Shown here: positions 55,194 through 64,000 of the stretch, piece after piece
Position numbering within the stretch: the stretch's first letter is position 1
Layout: each line of letters opens with the position of its first letter
Assembly (NCBI GenBank): GCA_963821345.1
Contig: CAWGDM010000012.1
Location: 310,001 to 374,000 of the forward strand
Length of the DNA stretch: 64,000 nucleotides
From: WHSW01 sp963821345
GTDB lineage: Bacteria > Actinomycetota > Thermoleophilia > Solirubrobacterales > 70-9
Direction of reading: 5' to 3'
Translations under genes and position numbers: made by a program
The notes under the pieces: generated by a model
What the model saw: only the letters and a program-made list of their open reading frames with translations
Database searches by the model: none
Told to the model about the DNA's origin: nothing

Positions 55194-55798
55194 GCGCCGG
55201 ACACCGTCCCCGGGTCGATTCCCAGCGCCCCGGCGGCGGCTCGCGCTGCGAGCAGCGCGTCGTGCGGCGCCTGACCGGCGAGCTCGATCACCGCGCCCTC
55301 CAGCGCTCCGATGAAGGCGAGCGCGACCACCCTCGCCGGGGGGCCCGGCGGGATGCTCCCGCCTCTGCGCCCGGCGCTGATCAGGCGGGTGCAGCGTTCG
55401 GCCAGGCCCTCGGAGATCCGCTCCAGATGGGCGCCGACCGGGTGGTCCTGGCCGCTGAACTCGAGCCTCAGCGCCATCCCCACGCGGGCGACGTCGCGCC
55501 GGCAGAAGACCGCATGGCCGCGCGCCAGGGCGATCAACGCGTCGACGGGATCCGACTCCCGATCGACCACCGCGCCGACCTCGTCGCGCCACGTCTCGTC
55601 GACCCAATCGAGGACGGCGAGCGCGAGGTGCTCCTTGTCGGCGAACTGGTGGTAGAGCGCACCGCGGGTGTAGCCGGCGTCGCTCGCGACCCGCTCGAGG
55701 ACGAGGTTGCCGTACCCGTAGCGCGACAGCCCGCGGGCCGCCGACTCGAGCAAGGCGCCGCGGCTCTGGGCACTGCGGTCCGCCTGTGTCGGCCTCAT
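55190..55798 (-). CDS. TetR-family transcriptional regulator
   Basis: The ~202-residue regulator has an N-terminal TetR HTH (ALLESAARGLSRYGYGNLVL, ERVASDAGYTRGALYHQFAD, KEHLALAVLDWVDETW) and a helical ligand domain ending in GALGIDPGTVSGA. The ATG at 55798 gives MRPTQADRSAQ; an in-frame ATG at 55810 lies within the putative operator. It is divergent from a membrane phosphatase gene and co-transcribed with DUF2867. Confidence 0.9.
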   Translation of the reverse strand: MRPTQADRSAQSRGALLESAARGLSRYGYGNLVLERVASDAGYTRGALYHQFADKEHLALAVLDWVDETWRDEVGAVVDRESDPVDALIALARGHAVFCRRDVARVGMALRLEFSGQDHPVGAHLERISEGLAERCTRLISAGRRGGSIPPGPPARVVALAFIGALEGAVIELAGQAPHDALLAARAAAGALGIDPGTVSGA

Positions 55799-55801
55799 GC
55801 G

Positions 55802-55824
55802 TACATTCATGTATGTATGTATAC
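55802..55824. promoter_or_regulatory. Candidate TetR operator
   Basis: TACATTCATGTA (55802-55813) is an inverted repeat (TACAT-TC-ATGTA), followed by a GTAT tandem (GTATGTATGTATAC, 55811-55824) that itself ends in a palindrome. It stands in the 79-base region between the TetR gene and the divergent phosphatase gene, overlapping the alternative TetR start. Confidence 0.5.
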
Positions 55825-55877
55825 CGCGTTTGGCACGCGGACGCCGCGGGAGCAACGGCCCGCTACAAACCGCCCCC

Positions 55878-56843
55878 ATGGGCAGGATCGACGCCAGGCG
55901 GCTGGGCCTGATCGTGAGCTGGGCGCTGATCGGCGCCTGGGGAGTGTGGGCGCTGGTCCGGCTGACCGGCATCGGCTCGGGCTATCCGCTCGAGGCGCTG
56001 CTCGCGTTCACGCCGATCGTCGCGGCGACCGCGGTCGTACCCGTGATCGCCGCCCTGGTCGCTCGCAACTGGGCCGGCGCCGCGGTTGCCGCGGCGGTCC
56101 TGGCCCTGTTCGCGGCGATGGTGCTGCCGCGCGCCTTCGGCGGCCAGACCGAGGCCGAGGGCGGCAACGGGCCCGAGCTGCGGGTGCTGGCGGCAAACGT
56201 GGAGCTCGGCAAGGCGAACGCGGCGGACCTGGTCGAGCTCGTCGACCACCTCGACGTCGACGTGCTCAGCGTCGAGGAGCTGACCCCGAAGCTGGTGGCG
56301 AAGCTCGATCGCGCGGGGATCGCGCGCCTGCTCGGCGACCGGGTCCTGGCCCCCGGTCCCCGCGCCACCGGCAGCGGCCTCTACGCCCGCTCGGGCCTCG
56401 GCCCCGGGACGACGACCACGATGCCCGGCGGCTTTCCGATGATCCGCGAAGCGCTAGCCGTCGCCGGCGCTCCGCCGACCGAGGTGATCAGCGTCCACGC
56501 GGCGCCGCCGGTGGCCGGCCAGACCGACGACTGGGCCGTCGACCTCGACGCGATTCCGGGCACCGCAGACTCGCCGCTGCGGATCGCGCTCGGCGACTTC
56601 AACGCCACCCTCGACCACGCGCAGTTTCGCGACCTGATCGGCCGCGGCTACGACGACGTCGCCGCGACGCTCGGCGACGGGCTCACCGGAACCTGGCCGG
56701 CGGACCGCCGGATGCCGCCCTTTGCGGCGATCGACCACGTGCTGGCCGATGGCCGGATCGGGATCCGCGACTACCAGGTCGAGGATCTCAAGGGCTCAGA
56801 CCATCGCGCCGTGTTCGCCGTCCTGGCGCTACCGAGCAGCTAG
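55878..56843 (+). CDS. Membrane-anchored endonuclease/exonuclease/phosphatase family protein
   Basis: The 321-residue protein has three N-terminal membrane helices (SWALIGAWGVWALVRL, EALLAFTPIVAATAVVPVIA, AGAAVAAAVLALFAAMVLPR) and an extracellular EEP domain. Motifs are LRVLAANVELGKANA (Asn), VLSVEELTPKLV (catalytic Glu), IALGDFNATLDHAQF (Asp/Asn) and EDLKGSDHRAVFAVL (final Asp-His). It could cleave phosphodiesters or phosphomonoesters outside the cell; the substrate is unknown. Its TAG shares CTAG with the stop of the convergent secreted-dehydrogenase gene. Confidence 0.9.
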   Translation: MGRIDARRLGLIVSWALIGAWGVWALVRLTGIGSGYPLEALLAFTPIVAATAVVPVIAALVARNWAGAAVAAAVLALFAAMVLPRAFGGQTEAEGGNGPELRVLAANVELGKANAADLVELVDHLDVDVLSVEELTPKLVAKLDRAGIARLLGDRVLAPGPRATGSGLYARSGLGPGTTTTMPGGFPMIREALAVAGAPPTEVISVHAAPPVAGQTDDWAVDLDAIPGTADSPLRIALGDFNATLDHAQFRDLIGRGYDDVAATLGDGLTGTWPADRRMPPFAAIDHVLADGRIGIRDYQVEDLKGSDHRAVFAVLALPSS

Positions 56844-59800
56844 ACGCCGCTGTTCATGTCGGTCTGAATCTCGGTGCCGGACAGGGGTCGGTTGTAGATA
56901 CGAATGTCGTCCAGAAGGCCGCGCCAGCGCTCGAAGCTGCAGCCGCTGCAACCCGACTGGCCGAAGACCAGGGCCTGCGAGTTGGCGACCGGGGCGACGG
57001 TCTCGCTCTGCGTCGATATGGCCGTCCCGTTGAGATAGATCGTGTACGTGTTCGCGCTGTCATTGAAGACCGCGGCAAGGTGCGACCACTGATTGACGGG
57101 GACCGCCGGTGTGGTGCTCTGGTGCTCGCGGCAGCCGCCGCTGCCGAACCCGCTGCTGACCCTCGTCCCGTTGGTCTGCAGCCAGTACGCGCACCCGCCT
57201 GTCGTCTCCTTGATCAGAATCGTCTGATAACCGCTCAGCGCGGTCGGCTTCACCCAGGCCTCGAGCGTGTAGCTCGAGTTCAAGCTGAGCGAGGACGAGC
57301 TGGGGACGGTGACGTTGCCGGAAGAGCCGTTGAACGACAGCGCGGCGGCGCCGTTCTTGCCGCTCGGGGTCCAGGTGACCCCCGCGCCGGACAGGGTGCC
57401 GTGGTTACCGCTGCCGGACGCGTCGGTGGTCGTCGCCCCGGAGCCCTCGTTGAACCCCCAGGCCCCAACCAGCCCGGTGGCTATCGGCGTCGAGTTGTAG
57501 GTCGCCGTGTAAGTCTGCGCCGAGTTCGGGACGGTGATCGTGTGCTGCTGGCCGCCGCCGTCAGACCAGGAGGCGAACGTGTACGAGGTGTTCCCGGCAA
57601 TCTGGTTGCGCGCCTCGATCGTGTGGTTGAAGCCGACCAGCGTGTCGTAGGTGAATGGCGTCGTCTTCGCGATGCCGTCGAGGAAGAGCGTCCGGCCGCT
57701 CGGCACGCTGTTGAAGGTCAGGTTGACCTTGGTCGGAAAGACGGTCACCGACGTGCGAGGCGGTCAGGCCGTCCGAGTCCTTGACGGTCAAGGTGATCCG
57801 GTATCGGGTGTTGCCGCTGAAGTCGTGCCCGGAGGTCGGAATCGTGAAACTGCCGCCCCGCACCCCGGTGATCGGGGTCCCGGGGTGGACGTGGCCCTCG
57901 TGGAGGAAGTCGATGTTCCAGGTGAACGCGCTGTCGGGAAGCGAGCCGTCGTCGGGATCGGTTCCGTCGCCCTGATACGAGATCACGTCGCCTGCCTTGA
58001 AGTTGATGCCGTCGGTGGGCGATGAGATCGTCGCCGTCGGGACGCTGCCGACGCTGATCGTGATCGGGGTCGACAGCGAGGTGTTGACGCCGTCGGAGAC
58101 AGTGACGCGCGCCGTATACGTGCCCCGGGTCGTGTACGTGTGCGACGGGTTGGCCGCGGTCGAGGTCGAGCCGTCGCCGAAGTTCCACGAGTAGGTCAGC
58201 GGCTGGCCCTCGGGATCCGACGACCCGGCGCTCGAGAACGAGACGGCGAGCGGTGCCGGGCCGGAGGTCGGGTTCGCCGACGCCGACACGATCGGGGCCT
58301 GGTTTGACTGCACGTACTTGATCCTGCGGATCTTGCTGACGCCGACGGTCCCGGTGGTGTCGGAGTACCCCAGGTCGAGGTAGTAGAGGGCGCCGTCCGG
58401 TCCCTCGGCGAGGTAGACGATGTCTCCGTAGGGGCCATCCGGGGAGCCGTCCGACGGCTCGAAGTTGAACGTGCTCGCGACGTTGCCGCTGCCGTCGACC
58501 CGCAGCCCCTTGATCCAGTTCTGGGCGTAGTCGGCATAGAAGTACGCGCCCTGGTAGCTGCTCGGGAACTTGTTGCCGTGGTAGACGAACCCCCCGGTGA
58601 TCGCGGAATCGCGACCGTTGTGGGCCCAGGACAACAGCGGGCTCTGACAAGGCAGCGAGCACGGCCCCTCGCTGTTCGGCCAGCCGTAGTTGGCCCCCCG
58701 CACGCCGATGTCGACCTCCTCGATCGCGGTCGCAGCGACGTTGCCACCGACGTCGCCGATGTAGTAGCGGCCCGTGGGAGCGTCATAGTAGGCGCGGTAC
58801 GGGTTGCGCAGCCCGAGTGCCCAGATGCTGTCGACGTTGGGTCCGGCGCCGTCGTAGAACGGGTTGTCGGTCGGGATCGTTCCGTCCGGGTTGATCCGAT
58901 GCACCTTCCCGCGCGGGCTGGTCAGCGACTGCGACAGCGAGGGGATGAAGTGTTCGCCGGTAGTAAAGAGCAGCTTGCCCTGGTTGTCGAACGCCAGGGC
59001 GCCGCCGTGGTGCTCGGCGTCCGCGTTCTGCGGGTCCTCGTAGAGGACGAACTCACTGCCCGGCACGGTGCCCGTCAGCGAGGCGTTGGCGGTGAAGCGC
59101 GAGAGCGCGGTCGTGGTTGGGAGAACCGAGCGTGTAGAAGACGTAGTAGTAGTGGTTGGAGGCGAAGTTCGGATCGAGCACGAGGTCGTAGATGCCCTGC
59201 TGAACGCCCGCCGAGCCGATGTTCGTGATCTGCAGGAACAGGCCCGGGTCAGGGTTCGTGTACGGCGGCGGCAGGACCTTGATCCTGCCCTGCAGCTCGG
59301 CGACCAGCATGCGCCCATCGGGAAGAAACTCGAAGGTCGTCGGCAGGTCGAAGCCCGTGGCGAGGATCTCGTTCTGGAAGTGGTCGGTGTTCGCCACGTT
59401 GACGGTCACCGGCGCCGAGGTGGTGGTGTTCCCTGACGTGTCCGTGGCGCGAGCGGTGAGCGTGTGTGCCCCGTTGCCGACGGTCCTGCTGTCCCAGTTG
59501 AGGGCGTACGGGGACGCCGTGTCCTCCGCGCCCGTGGCTTGGCCATCGACGAAGAACCGCACACCCGCGACGCCCACGTTGTCGTTGGCGTTCGCCGTCA
59601 CCGGGACGATGTCGCTCACGGTCGCGTTGTTGTTCGGCGCGGTGATCGACACGGTCGGCGGGGTGAGATCCCCCGAGGCCGACGCCGCCCTGAACGCGAC
59701 CATGTGCATCACCCAGGCCGACCCGCTCTGCGTCGCGGTCGCGTTGTACGAGCCCGTGCTCGTTACCGTCCTGTCCTCGGTGCGGTTGCCGAAGTCGGTG

Positions 59801-60417
59801 AGGCGGGTGGTGAACCCCGAGCCCGTCCCGGTCACCGCATACGACGACGCTCCGGCGCCGAAGATCAGGTCGCTCGGGGTAGTGGTGGTCGCCGAGCCGC
59901 TGTTCACCCCGCTGCCCGTGCCGACGGCGGCGGCGGAAACGTCCAGGGGGTTCGCGGCGTCGATCCCCGAGTACTCGTGGATGTAGATGATCCCGAAGTT
60001 CGTGATCGCGTTCGCAAACGTCGCTCGCACGGTGTTCGCGCCCCCGGCGACGTTCTTCGCGTAGAACACCTGCGAACTCCAGGCGTTGTTGTTCCACCGG
60101 GTCGCGGGCGCCGCGCTCGCGTAGATGTTGCCGTTCGTGTCCGTGACCGTCGCCGCGCCGGTGTTGCTCCAGATCGCGTAGACGACGATCAGGTTGCCGG
60201 AGGCGTTGTTGCTCGAGAAGGCGAGGTTGTTGACCGTGCCCGACCCGACCTCGTTCGCCCGGCTCTGGACGTGGGCCGGCGTCGCGGCGGCCGCCTGGTC
60301 TGCGACGAACAGCCCCCCGCCGAGGGAGAGCAGCGTCACGGCCAGGGCTCTTAGGGTCGCGCGGAACAACGGACGGCTGTTGGTGCCGCCCGCAGTCCTT
60401 TCCGATCTCCCGGGCAC
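56840..60417 (-). CDS. Large secreted PQQ-type sugar dehydrogenase-like protein with Ig-like, PKD and LamG domains (two +1 breaks)
   Basis: Removing one base near 59113 and one near 57752 gives an exact frame of 1,191 residues. Order: signal peptide (ALAVTLLSLGGGLFVADQAA); a ~200-residue beta-rich domain (about 40-240); a bacterial Ig-like domain (DLTPPTVSITAPNNNATVSD); and a glucose/sorbosone-dehydrogenase propeller (LATGFDLPTTFEFLPDGRML, HHGGALAFDNQGKLLFTTGE, WALGLRNPYRAYYDA, EEVDIGVRGANYGWP). A PKD domain (YSWNFGDGSTSTAANPSHTY) and a C-terminal LamG/concanavalin-like domain (GLVGAWGFNEGSGATTTDAS, YTLEAWVKPTALSGYQTIL) follow. It probably binds and oxidises a polysaccharide or sugar outside the cell. 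Confidence 0.85.
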
Positions 60418-60501
60418 CCCTCCGAAACTAGCCCGTCACACCAGCGGAGGCAAGTGCCAGAAAAGGTGCCTCGACTCGGCTGCGGGGCGGTCCCGGGCGG
60501 G

Positions 60502-60723
60502 TCAGATCTTCAGCAGGACGAGCGTGTTGAGCACGAACAGGATCCCGAAGAAGACCGTCCAGCGGTCGAGGTTGCGCTCGACCAGCGAGCCGCCGACCGA
60601 GCCGCCGGTGGCTCCGATCCCGAAGGCGCCCGAGAGCCCGGCGTCCTTGCCCGAGTGCAGCAGCACCAGGAAGATCAGGACCACCGAGATGATTATCTGG
60701 ACGACGTTGAGAATGGCCTCCAT
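60502..60723 (-). CDS. secG: Preprotein translocase subunit SecG
   Basis: The 73-residue two-helix membrane protein matches SecG: MEAILNVVQIIISVVLIFLV, then LLHSGKDAGLSGAFGIGATG (Gly/Ser-rich loop), the second helix TVFFGILFVLNTLVLLKI. It assists SecYE in protein export. It precedes nothing in its direction except the end of the secreted dehydrogenase gene (84 bases away), and ccmI-like/ccmF lie upstream. Confidence 0.93.
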   Translation of the reverse strand: MEAILNVVQIIISVVLIFLVLLHSGKDAGLSGAFGIGATGGSVGGSLVERNLDRWTVFFGILFVLNTLVLLKI

Positions 60724-60735
60724 CGGCCGCTCAGT

Positions 60736-61011
60736 CTAGCCGCCGTCGGCGTCGATCCGCTTCAGCACCGCGATCGCCTCGCGCCGCAGCTCGGCGTCGA
60801 GGCGCTCCCAGTCGGCGGTCGAGAGCTTGCCCTGCTCGCGGTCGAGCTCGGCGTCGCGGATCTGGCGGTAGAGCGCCTCCTTGCGCGCCTCGAGGTCGGC
60901 GCGCTCGGGGCTCTCGCCGCCCTCGCCGGGAGTTGGGTCGCGGCGGCGCAGCGGCGCGAGCACGAACCACGCCAGCGCGGCGACGATCACGATCGCGAGC
61001 AGGACCTCCAT
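60736..61011 (-). CDS. CcmI-like small membrane protein
   Basis: The 91-residue protein has one N-terminal helix (MEVLLAIVIVAALAWFVLAP) and a charged helical hairpin (RADLEARKEALYRQIRDAEL, DREQGKLSTADWERLDAELR). This is the pattern of the N-terminal domain of the cytochrome c biogenesis protein CcmI, without its TPR part. It is 11 bases after ccmF and in the same direction, which supports a role in cytochrome c maturation. Confidence 0.75.
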   Translation of the reverse strand: MEVLLAIVIVAALAWFVLAPLRRRDPTPGEGGESPERADLEARKEALYRQIRDAELDREQGKLSTADWERLDAELRREAIAVLKRIDADGG

Positions 61012-61022
61012 CAGCCGGCAGC

Positions 61023-63227
61023 TCAGGCGAGGTCGCGCGCCAGGCGGGCCGCGTAGACGTCCGAGACCCGGCGGCGGCGCGCCTCGGGCGCCGGCCAGAC
61101 GGCGATCAGCGCCCCGACGACCCCGATCGCCCCGCCGAGCCAGATCCAGATCACGAACGGGTTGACGTTGACGCGGAAGTCGACCGGCACCGGGTTGGCG
61201 ACGTAGAGCGCCGCCAGGTTGCGGATCGCCTGGCCCTGGCGGTCGGTGTAGGCGCGCATCGCCTCCACCTGGGCCGGGGTCGGCCCCGCGGCGCCGACGT
61301 CGGGCAGGGCGGCGGCGAGCCGGCGGTCGACCGCGGCGATCACCGGGTCGAAGGCGCTCAGGTCGGGGCGCATCGCCGTCCACAGGTCGCCGCCCGCGGT
61401 CGTCCGCCGGCCGACCTCGCTGGTCGCCTCGCCGTCGAAGAAGCCGGCGATCGTCGGCTCGGCGGCGGTGGTCGAGTAGTAGTTGCGCGCCGGATGCAGG
61501 ACGGTGACCGGACGGCCGTCGCGCTCGACCGCGAGCACCGCGCCGAAGGTCAGGCGCTGCTCGGCCGAGTCGATCGACTGGGTCGGCTGCCGGTAGGTGA
61601 TCGTGTAGTCGTCGACCTTGGCGCTCTCGCCGGGCTGCAGCTGAACGTCGCGGCTGGTCTGGAAGCTCGACGAGGCGGCGACGGCGATGAACAGGATCGC
61701 GATCCCGGCGTGGACGATGTAGCCGCCGTAGCGGCGGCGGTTCCGGGTCACGACCCGGGCCAGCGCGGCGAACACGCTGCCGCCGCTCAGCGCCCGCTGG
61801 GCCGCCGCGCCGCGCCAGAATTCGGACACCAGCGCGGCGAGCGCGAACAGCGCGAAGGCGAACAGGATCAGAGCCGGCGGGTGGTCGGCGGCGTCGGTGA
61901 AGAGGACGAGCGCGACCGTCCCCGCGACCGCGACCGCCAGCGGCGCGCGCAGCAGCCGCCACAGCGAGCCGGCGCTGACCTTGCGCCACGCGAGCAGCGG
62001 CCCGATCCCGGTGAACAGGACCAGGATGATCGCCAGCGGGGTCGTGTACTGGTCGAACCAGGGCGGGCCCAGCGACGACTTCTCGCCCGTGAACGCCTCG
62101 GAGATCAGCGGGAAGAAGGTGCCCCAGAAGATCACCACGGCGAGCCCGACCAGGAGCAGGTTGTTGACCAGGAAGACCGCCTCGCGCGAGGCCAGCGACT
62201 CGATCCGCCGCTCGGACTTGAGCGCGTCGAGGCGCGAGACGATCAGCGCCGCCGAGCCGACGATCACGACCGCGATCAGGCCGAGCAGCGGCGCGCCGAC
62301 GGTCGAGGCGCCGAAGGCGTGGATCGACTCGAGGATCCCGGAGCGGACCAGGAAGGTGCCGAGCAGCGCCAGGGCGAAGGTGGCGACGATCAGCGACACG
62401 TTCCAGACCTTCAGCATCCCGCGCCGCTCCTGGACCATCACCGAGTGCAGGAACGCGGTCCCGACCAGCCACGGCATCAGCGAGGCGTTCTCGACCGCGT
62501 CCCACCCCCAGTAGCCGCCCCAGCCGAGCTCCGAGTAGCTCCAGCGGCTGCCGAGCAGGATCCCGATCGAGAGCAGCACCCAGGCGACCAGGGCGAAGCG
62601 GCGCGTCTGGCGGATCCAGCTGGCGTCGAGGCGGCGGGCGATCAGCGCCCCGATCGCAAACGCGAACGGGATCGACCACAGCACGTAGCCGGAGTAGAGC
62701 ATCGGCGGGTGGATCGCCATCGCCGGGTGGCGCAGCAGCGGGTTCAGCCCGACGCCCTCGGCCGGCGCCGGGTCCAGGCGCCCGAACGGGTTGACGTCCG
62801 GGGCGAGCAGCATCAGGGCGGTGAAGAACAGCCCGATCCCGGCGAGCACCGCGGTCGCCCAGGGGACGACCTCGCGGTGGCGCCCGCGGGTCAGGAACAG
62901 CACCCCGCTGGAGGCGATCGACAGCACCCAGGCCCAGAGCAGCAGCGAGCCGCCCTGGCTCGACCACATCGCGGTCAGCTTGTAGCCGAGCGGGGTCGTC
63001 GTCGACGAGTGCTCGGCGACCAGGGCAACGCTGAAGTCCGAGCGCACGAACGCCGCCTCCAGGACGACCACGCAGACGGTGAGCAGCGCGCAGAGCGCGT
63101 AGATCGCCCGCCGCGACGAATCGACCAGCCGCGGGTCGGCGCGCCGGGCGCCGAGGATCCCGGCGACCGCTGCGTAGGCGCAGACGAAGGGAGCCGCGAT
63201 CAGGCACGCGCCGCCGAGCGGGATCAT
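61023..63227 (-). CDS. ccmF: Cytochrome c heme lyase subunit CcmF
   Basis: The 734-residue polytopic protein has the CcmF/NrfE hallmarks. These are the early helices with SSTTTPLGYKLTAMWSSQGG, the tryptophan-rich heme-handling WWD domain (SELGWGGYWGWDAVENASLM), PWLVGTAFLHSVMVQERRG and LNPLLRHPAMAIHPPMLYSG with conserved histidines. A large C-terminal periplasmic loop precedes the last helix (NPFVIWIWLGGAIGVVGALI). It attaches heme to apocytochrome c. A partial CcmE-like gene lies upstream, separated by an opposite-strand lipoprotein gene. It is longer than E. coli CcmF (about 650 residues). Confidence 0.96.
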   Translation of the reverse strand: MIPLGGACLIAAPFVCAYAAVAGILGARRADPRLVDSSRRAIYALCALLTVCVVVLEAAFVRSDFSVALVAEHSSTTTPLGYKLTAMWSSQGGSLLLWAWVLSIASSGVLFLTRGRHREVVPWATAVLAGIGLFFTALMLLAPDVNPFGRLDPAPAEGVGLNPLLRHPAMAIHPPMLYSGYVLWSIPFAFAIGALIARRLDASWIRQTRRFALVAWVLLSIGILLGSRWSYSELGWGGYWGWDAVENASLMPWLVGTAFLHSVMVQERRGMLKVWNVSLIVATFALALLGTFLVRSGILESIHAFGASTVGAPLLGLIAVVIVGSAALIVSRLDALKSERRIESLASREAVFLVNNLLLVGLAVVIFWGTFFPLISEAFTGEKSSLGPPWFDQYTTPLAIILVLFTGIGPLLAWRKVSAGSLWRLLRAPLAVAVAGTVALVLFTDAADHPPALILFAFALFALAALVSEFWRGAAAQRALSGGSVFAALARVVTRNRRRYGGYIVHAGIAILFIAVAASSSFQTSRDVQLQPGESAKVDDYTITYRQPTQSIDSAEQRLTFGAVLAVERDGRPVTVLHPARNYYSTTAAEPTIAGFFDGEATSEVGRRTTAGGDLWTAMRPDLSAFDPVIAAVDRRLAAALPDVGAAGPTPAQVEAMRAYTDRQGQAIRNLAALYVANPVPVDFRVNVNPFVIWIWLGGAIGVVGALIAVWPAPEARRRRVSDVYAARLARDLA

Positions 63228-63330
63228 CTGGCGGGGCCGCTCCCCGGACGGTGACTCACCGCCCGATTATCGCAACGCCGCGATCCCGGTTAGAGTCGCG
63301 CGCAATGTCGCTGGCCAGAGAGGGGGACGG

Positions 63331-63780
63331 ATGAGCAGGTGGATCAGCCTGGTGGCGGTATCCGCGATCGCGGTCCTCGCAGCCGGATGCGGCAACTCGG
63401 AGCAAAACGACTACGTCGACCAGGTCAACGAGCTCCAGAACCAGCTGGTCGCCCAGGTGTCCGACGCGGTCGGCGGCGCGGCCCCGACGACGCCCAAGGA
63501 GGCGGCCGCGGTGGCAGCCGACCTCGAGCAGATCTTCAGCCAGAGCGCCGACGACTTCGCGGCGGTCACCCCGCCCGACGAGGTCGCCGACCTGCACGGC
63601 CAGCTGGTCGACCAGATCCGCCAGATCGCCGATCAGATCAAGCAGGCCGAGCAGGCGTTCAACAGCGGCGATGCCCAGGCCGCCTCGCAGGCTGCGATCG
63701 AGCTGCAGACGGCGACCAGCGGCGCGCAGACTCAGCTCAACAGCATCATCGACCAGATCAACGCCCAGTTCGGAAACTGA
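63331..63780 (+). CDS. Lipoprotein of unknown function
   Basis: The 149-residue protein has a lipobox (VSAIAVLAAGCGNSEQ, lipidated Cys at residue 20) and a soluble all-helical domain rich in Gln/Asp/Ala (YVDQVNELQNQLVAQVSDAV, QLVDQIRQIADQIKQAEQAF), probably an antiparallel helical bundle. AGAGAGGGGGACGG lies just upstream of the ATG. Similar helical lipoproteins occur in Thermoleophilia, but function is unknown. It sits on the opposite strand between ccmE and ccmF. Confidence 0.82.
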   Translation: MSRWISLVAVSAIAVLAAGCGNSEQNDYVDQVNELQNQLVAQVSDAVGGAAPTTPKEAAAVAADLEQIFSQSADDFAAVTPPDEVADLHGQLVDQIRQIADQIKQAEQAFNSGDAQAASQAAIELQTATSGAQTQLNSIIDQINAQFGN

Positions 63781-63786
63781 GCGTCG

Positions 63787-64000
63787 CTACTCGATGATCA
63801 CGTTGGTGTCGTTCTGAGCCTGCTCTGAGAACTTCGACGGGCACTTGGTCAGCAGGCTGTCCTTGTCGCCGATGAAGACCCCCTCCTTCATCGAGCCGTC
63901 GACGACGATCTCGCGCCCCTCGCGGAACGCGTCGGCGCGCTCGCCGGTGTAGTCGACGACCACGCTCCCGGCCGACGGGTTGTCGTCGTCGACGACGCTG
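63787..64000 (-). CDS. ccmE: Partial CcmE-like heme chaperone, C-terminal part
   Basis: The minus-strand frame from the window edge to TAG at 63787-63789 encodes 70 residues: SVVVDYTGERADAFREGREI, VVDGSMKEGVFIGDKDSLLT, KCPSKFSEQAQNDTNVIIE. The DAFREGREIVVDGSM...GVFIGD...LLTKCPSKF pattern is that of CcmE's OB-fold end. The heme-binding histidine and Tyr (HxxxY) should lie in or after the LLTKCPSKF segment, but no His is present, so it may be the Cys-type (CxxxY-like) CcmE variant; here C-P-S-K-F occupies the position. The N-terminal anchor is outside the window. Confidence 0.75.
   Translation of the reverse strand, partial: SVVDDDNPSAGSVVVDYTGERADAFREGREIVVDGSMKEGVFIGDKDSLLTKCPSKFSEQAQNDTNVIIE

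Noticed and set aside
60933..63254. 773-codon plus-strand frame
   Set aside because: Shadow of ccmF. The translation is a charged repeat-like string with no domain, while the opposite strand has clear CcmF motifs.

Overview
The window looks like chromosomal DNA from a high-GC actinobacterium, most likely class Thermoleophilia (Solirubrobacterales-like). The evidence is strong G/C bias at third codon positions, many GTG starts, ATGA/GTGA/TGATG overlaps inside operons, a secreted protein with the SYANVxxTLxxFxxLxGG leader common in that class, an actinobacterial LexA box (GAACATAYGTTC), a class A RNase P RNA and GTP-dependent PEP carboxykinase. I see no insertion sequence, prophage or CRISPR array. 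There is no gene-free stretch over 300 bases.

Layout. 1-6.2 kb: a cut nucleotidyltransferase/XRE-HTH pair, pckG, a flavin amine oxidase, and a sucCD-like acyl-CoA synthetase followed by a one-cluster ferredoxin. 6.4-9.2 kb: a membrane PAS-GGDEF cyclase and two secreted proteins. 9.3-19.4 kb: AMP-forming acyl-CoA ligase plus MFS, an acs-DUF4389-M48 operon, a second MFS, and an ABC exporter. 19.4-23.7 kb: an Rv2578c-like radical SAM gene with a LexA box at its start but a 7-bp insertion in its Fe-S motif, an HtrA-like protease, and an Mhq-like set (esterase, ring-cleaving dioxygenase, divergent MarR). 23.7-30.6 kb: class III aminotransferase, GST, a copper-radical oxidase, a YyaL thioredoxin-domain protein and a SnoaL-like protein. 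30.6-39.1 kb: cupredoxin/DUF1501/DUF1800 operon, subtilisin next to glnA, an AhpD-fold protein without cysteines, an RlpA-like protein and a third MFS.

39.1-45.4 kb: rnpB, a molybdopterin oxidoreductase, lexA with a small zinc-ribbon gene, tRNA-Leu(GAG), four small genes, a methyltransferase and a DHFR-like protein. 45.4-54.6 kb: a potassium-transport locus with order kdpF-kdpA-kdpC-kdpB. KdpD is split into two proteins placed at opposite ends, and KdpE sits beside the kinase half. 54.6-64 kb: DUF2867/TetR, a membrane phosphatase, a 1,191-residue secreted PQQ-dehydrogenase-like protein, secG, and cytochrome c maturation genes (ccmI-like, ccmF, partial ccmE).

Sequence quality matters here. 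From about 45.6 to 54.3 kb reading frames break repeatedly, and every break I reconstructed is a gain of one base. The same kind of +1 event occurs singly in yyaL, the molybdopterin gene and the PQQ-type gene. I read these mainly as consensus insertion errors, so the kdp genes are annotated as genes. The most interesting biology is the split KdpD with reordered kdp genes and a shared candidate KdpE box, the SOS-linked radical SAM gene, the one-cluster ferredoxin coupled to a divergent SucCD, and the lexA-zinc ribbon pair.
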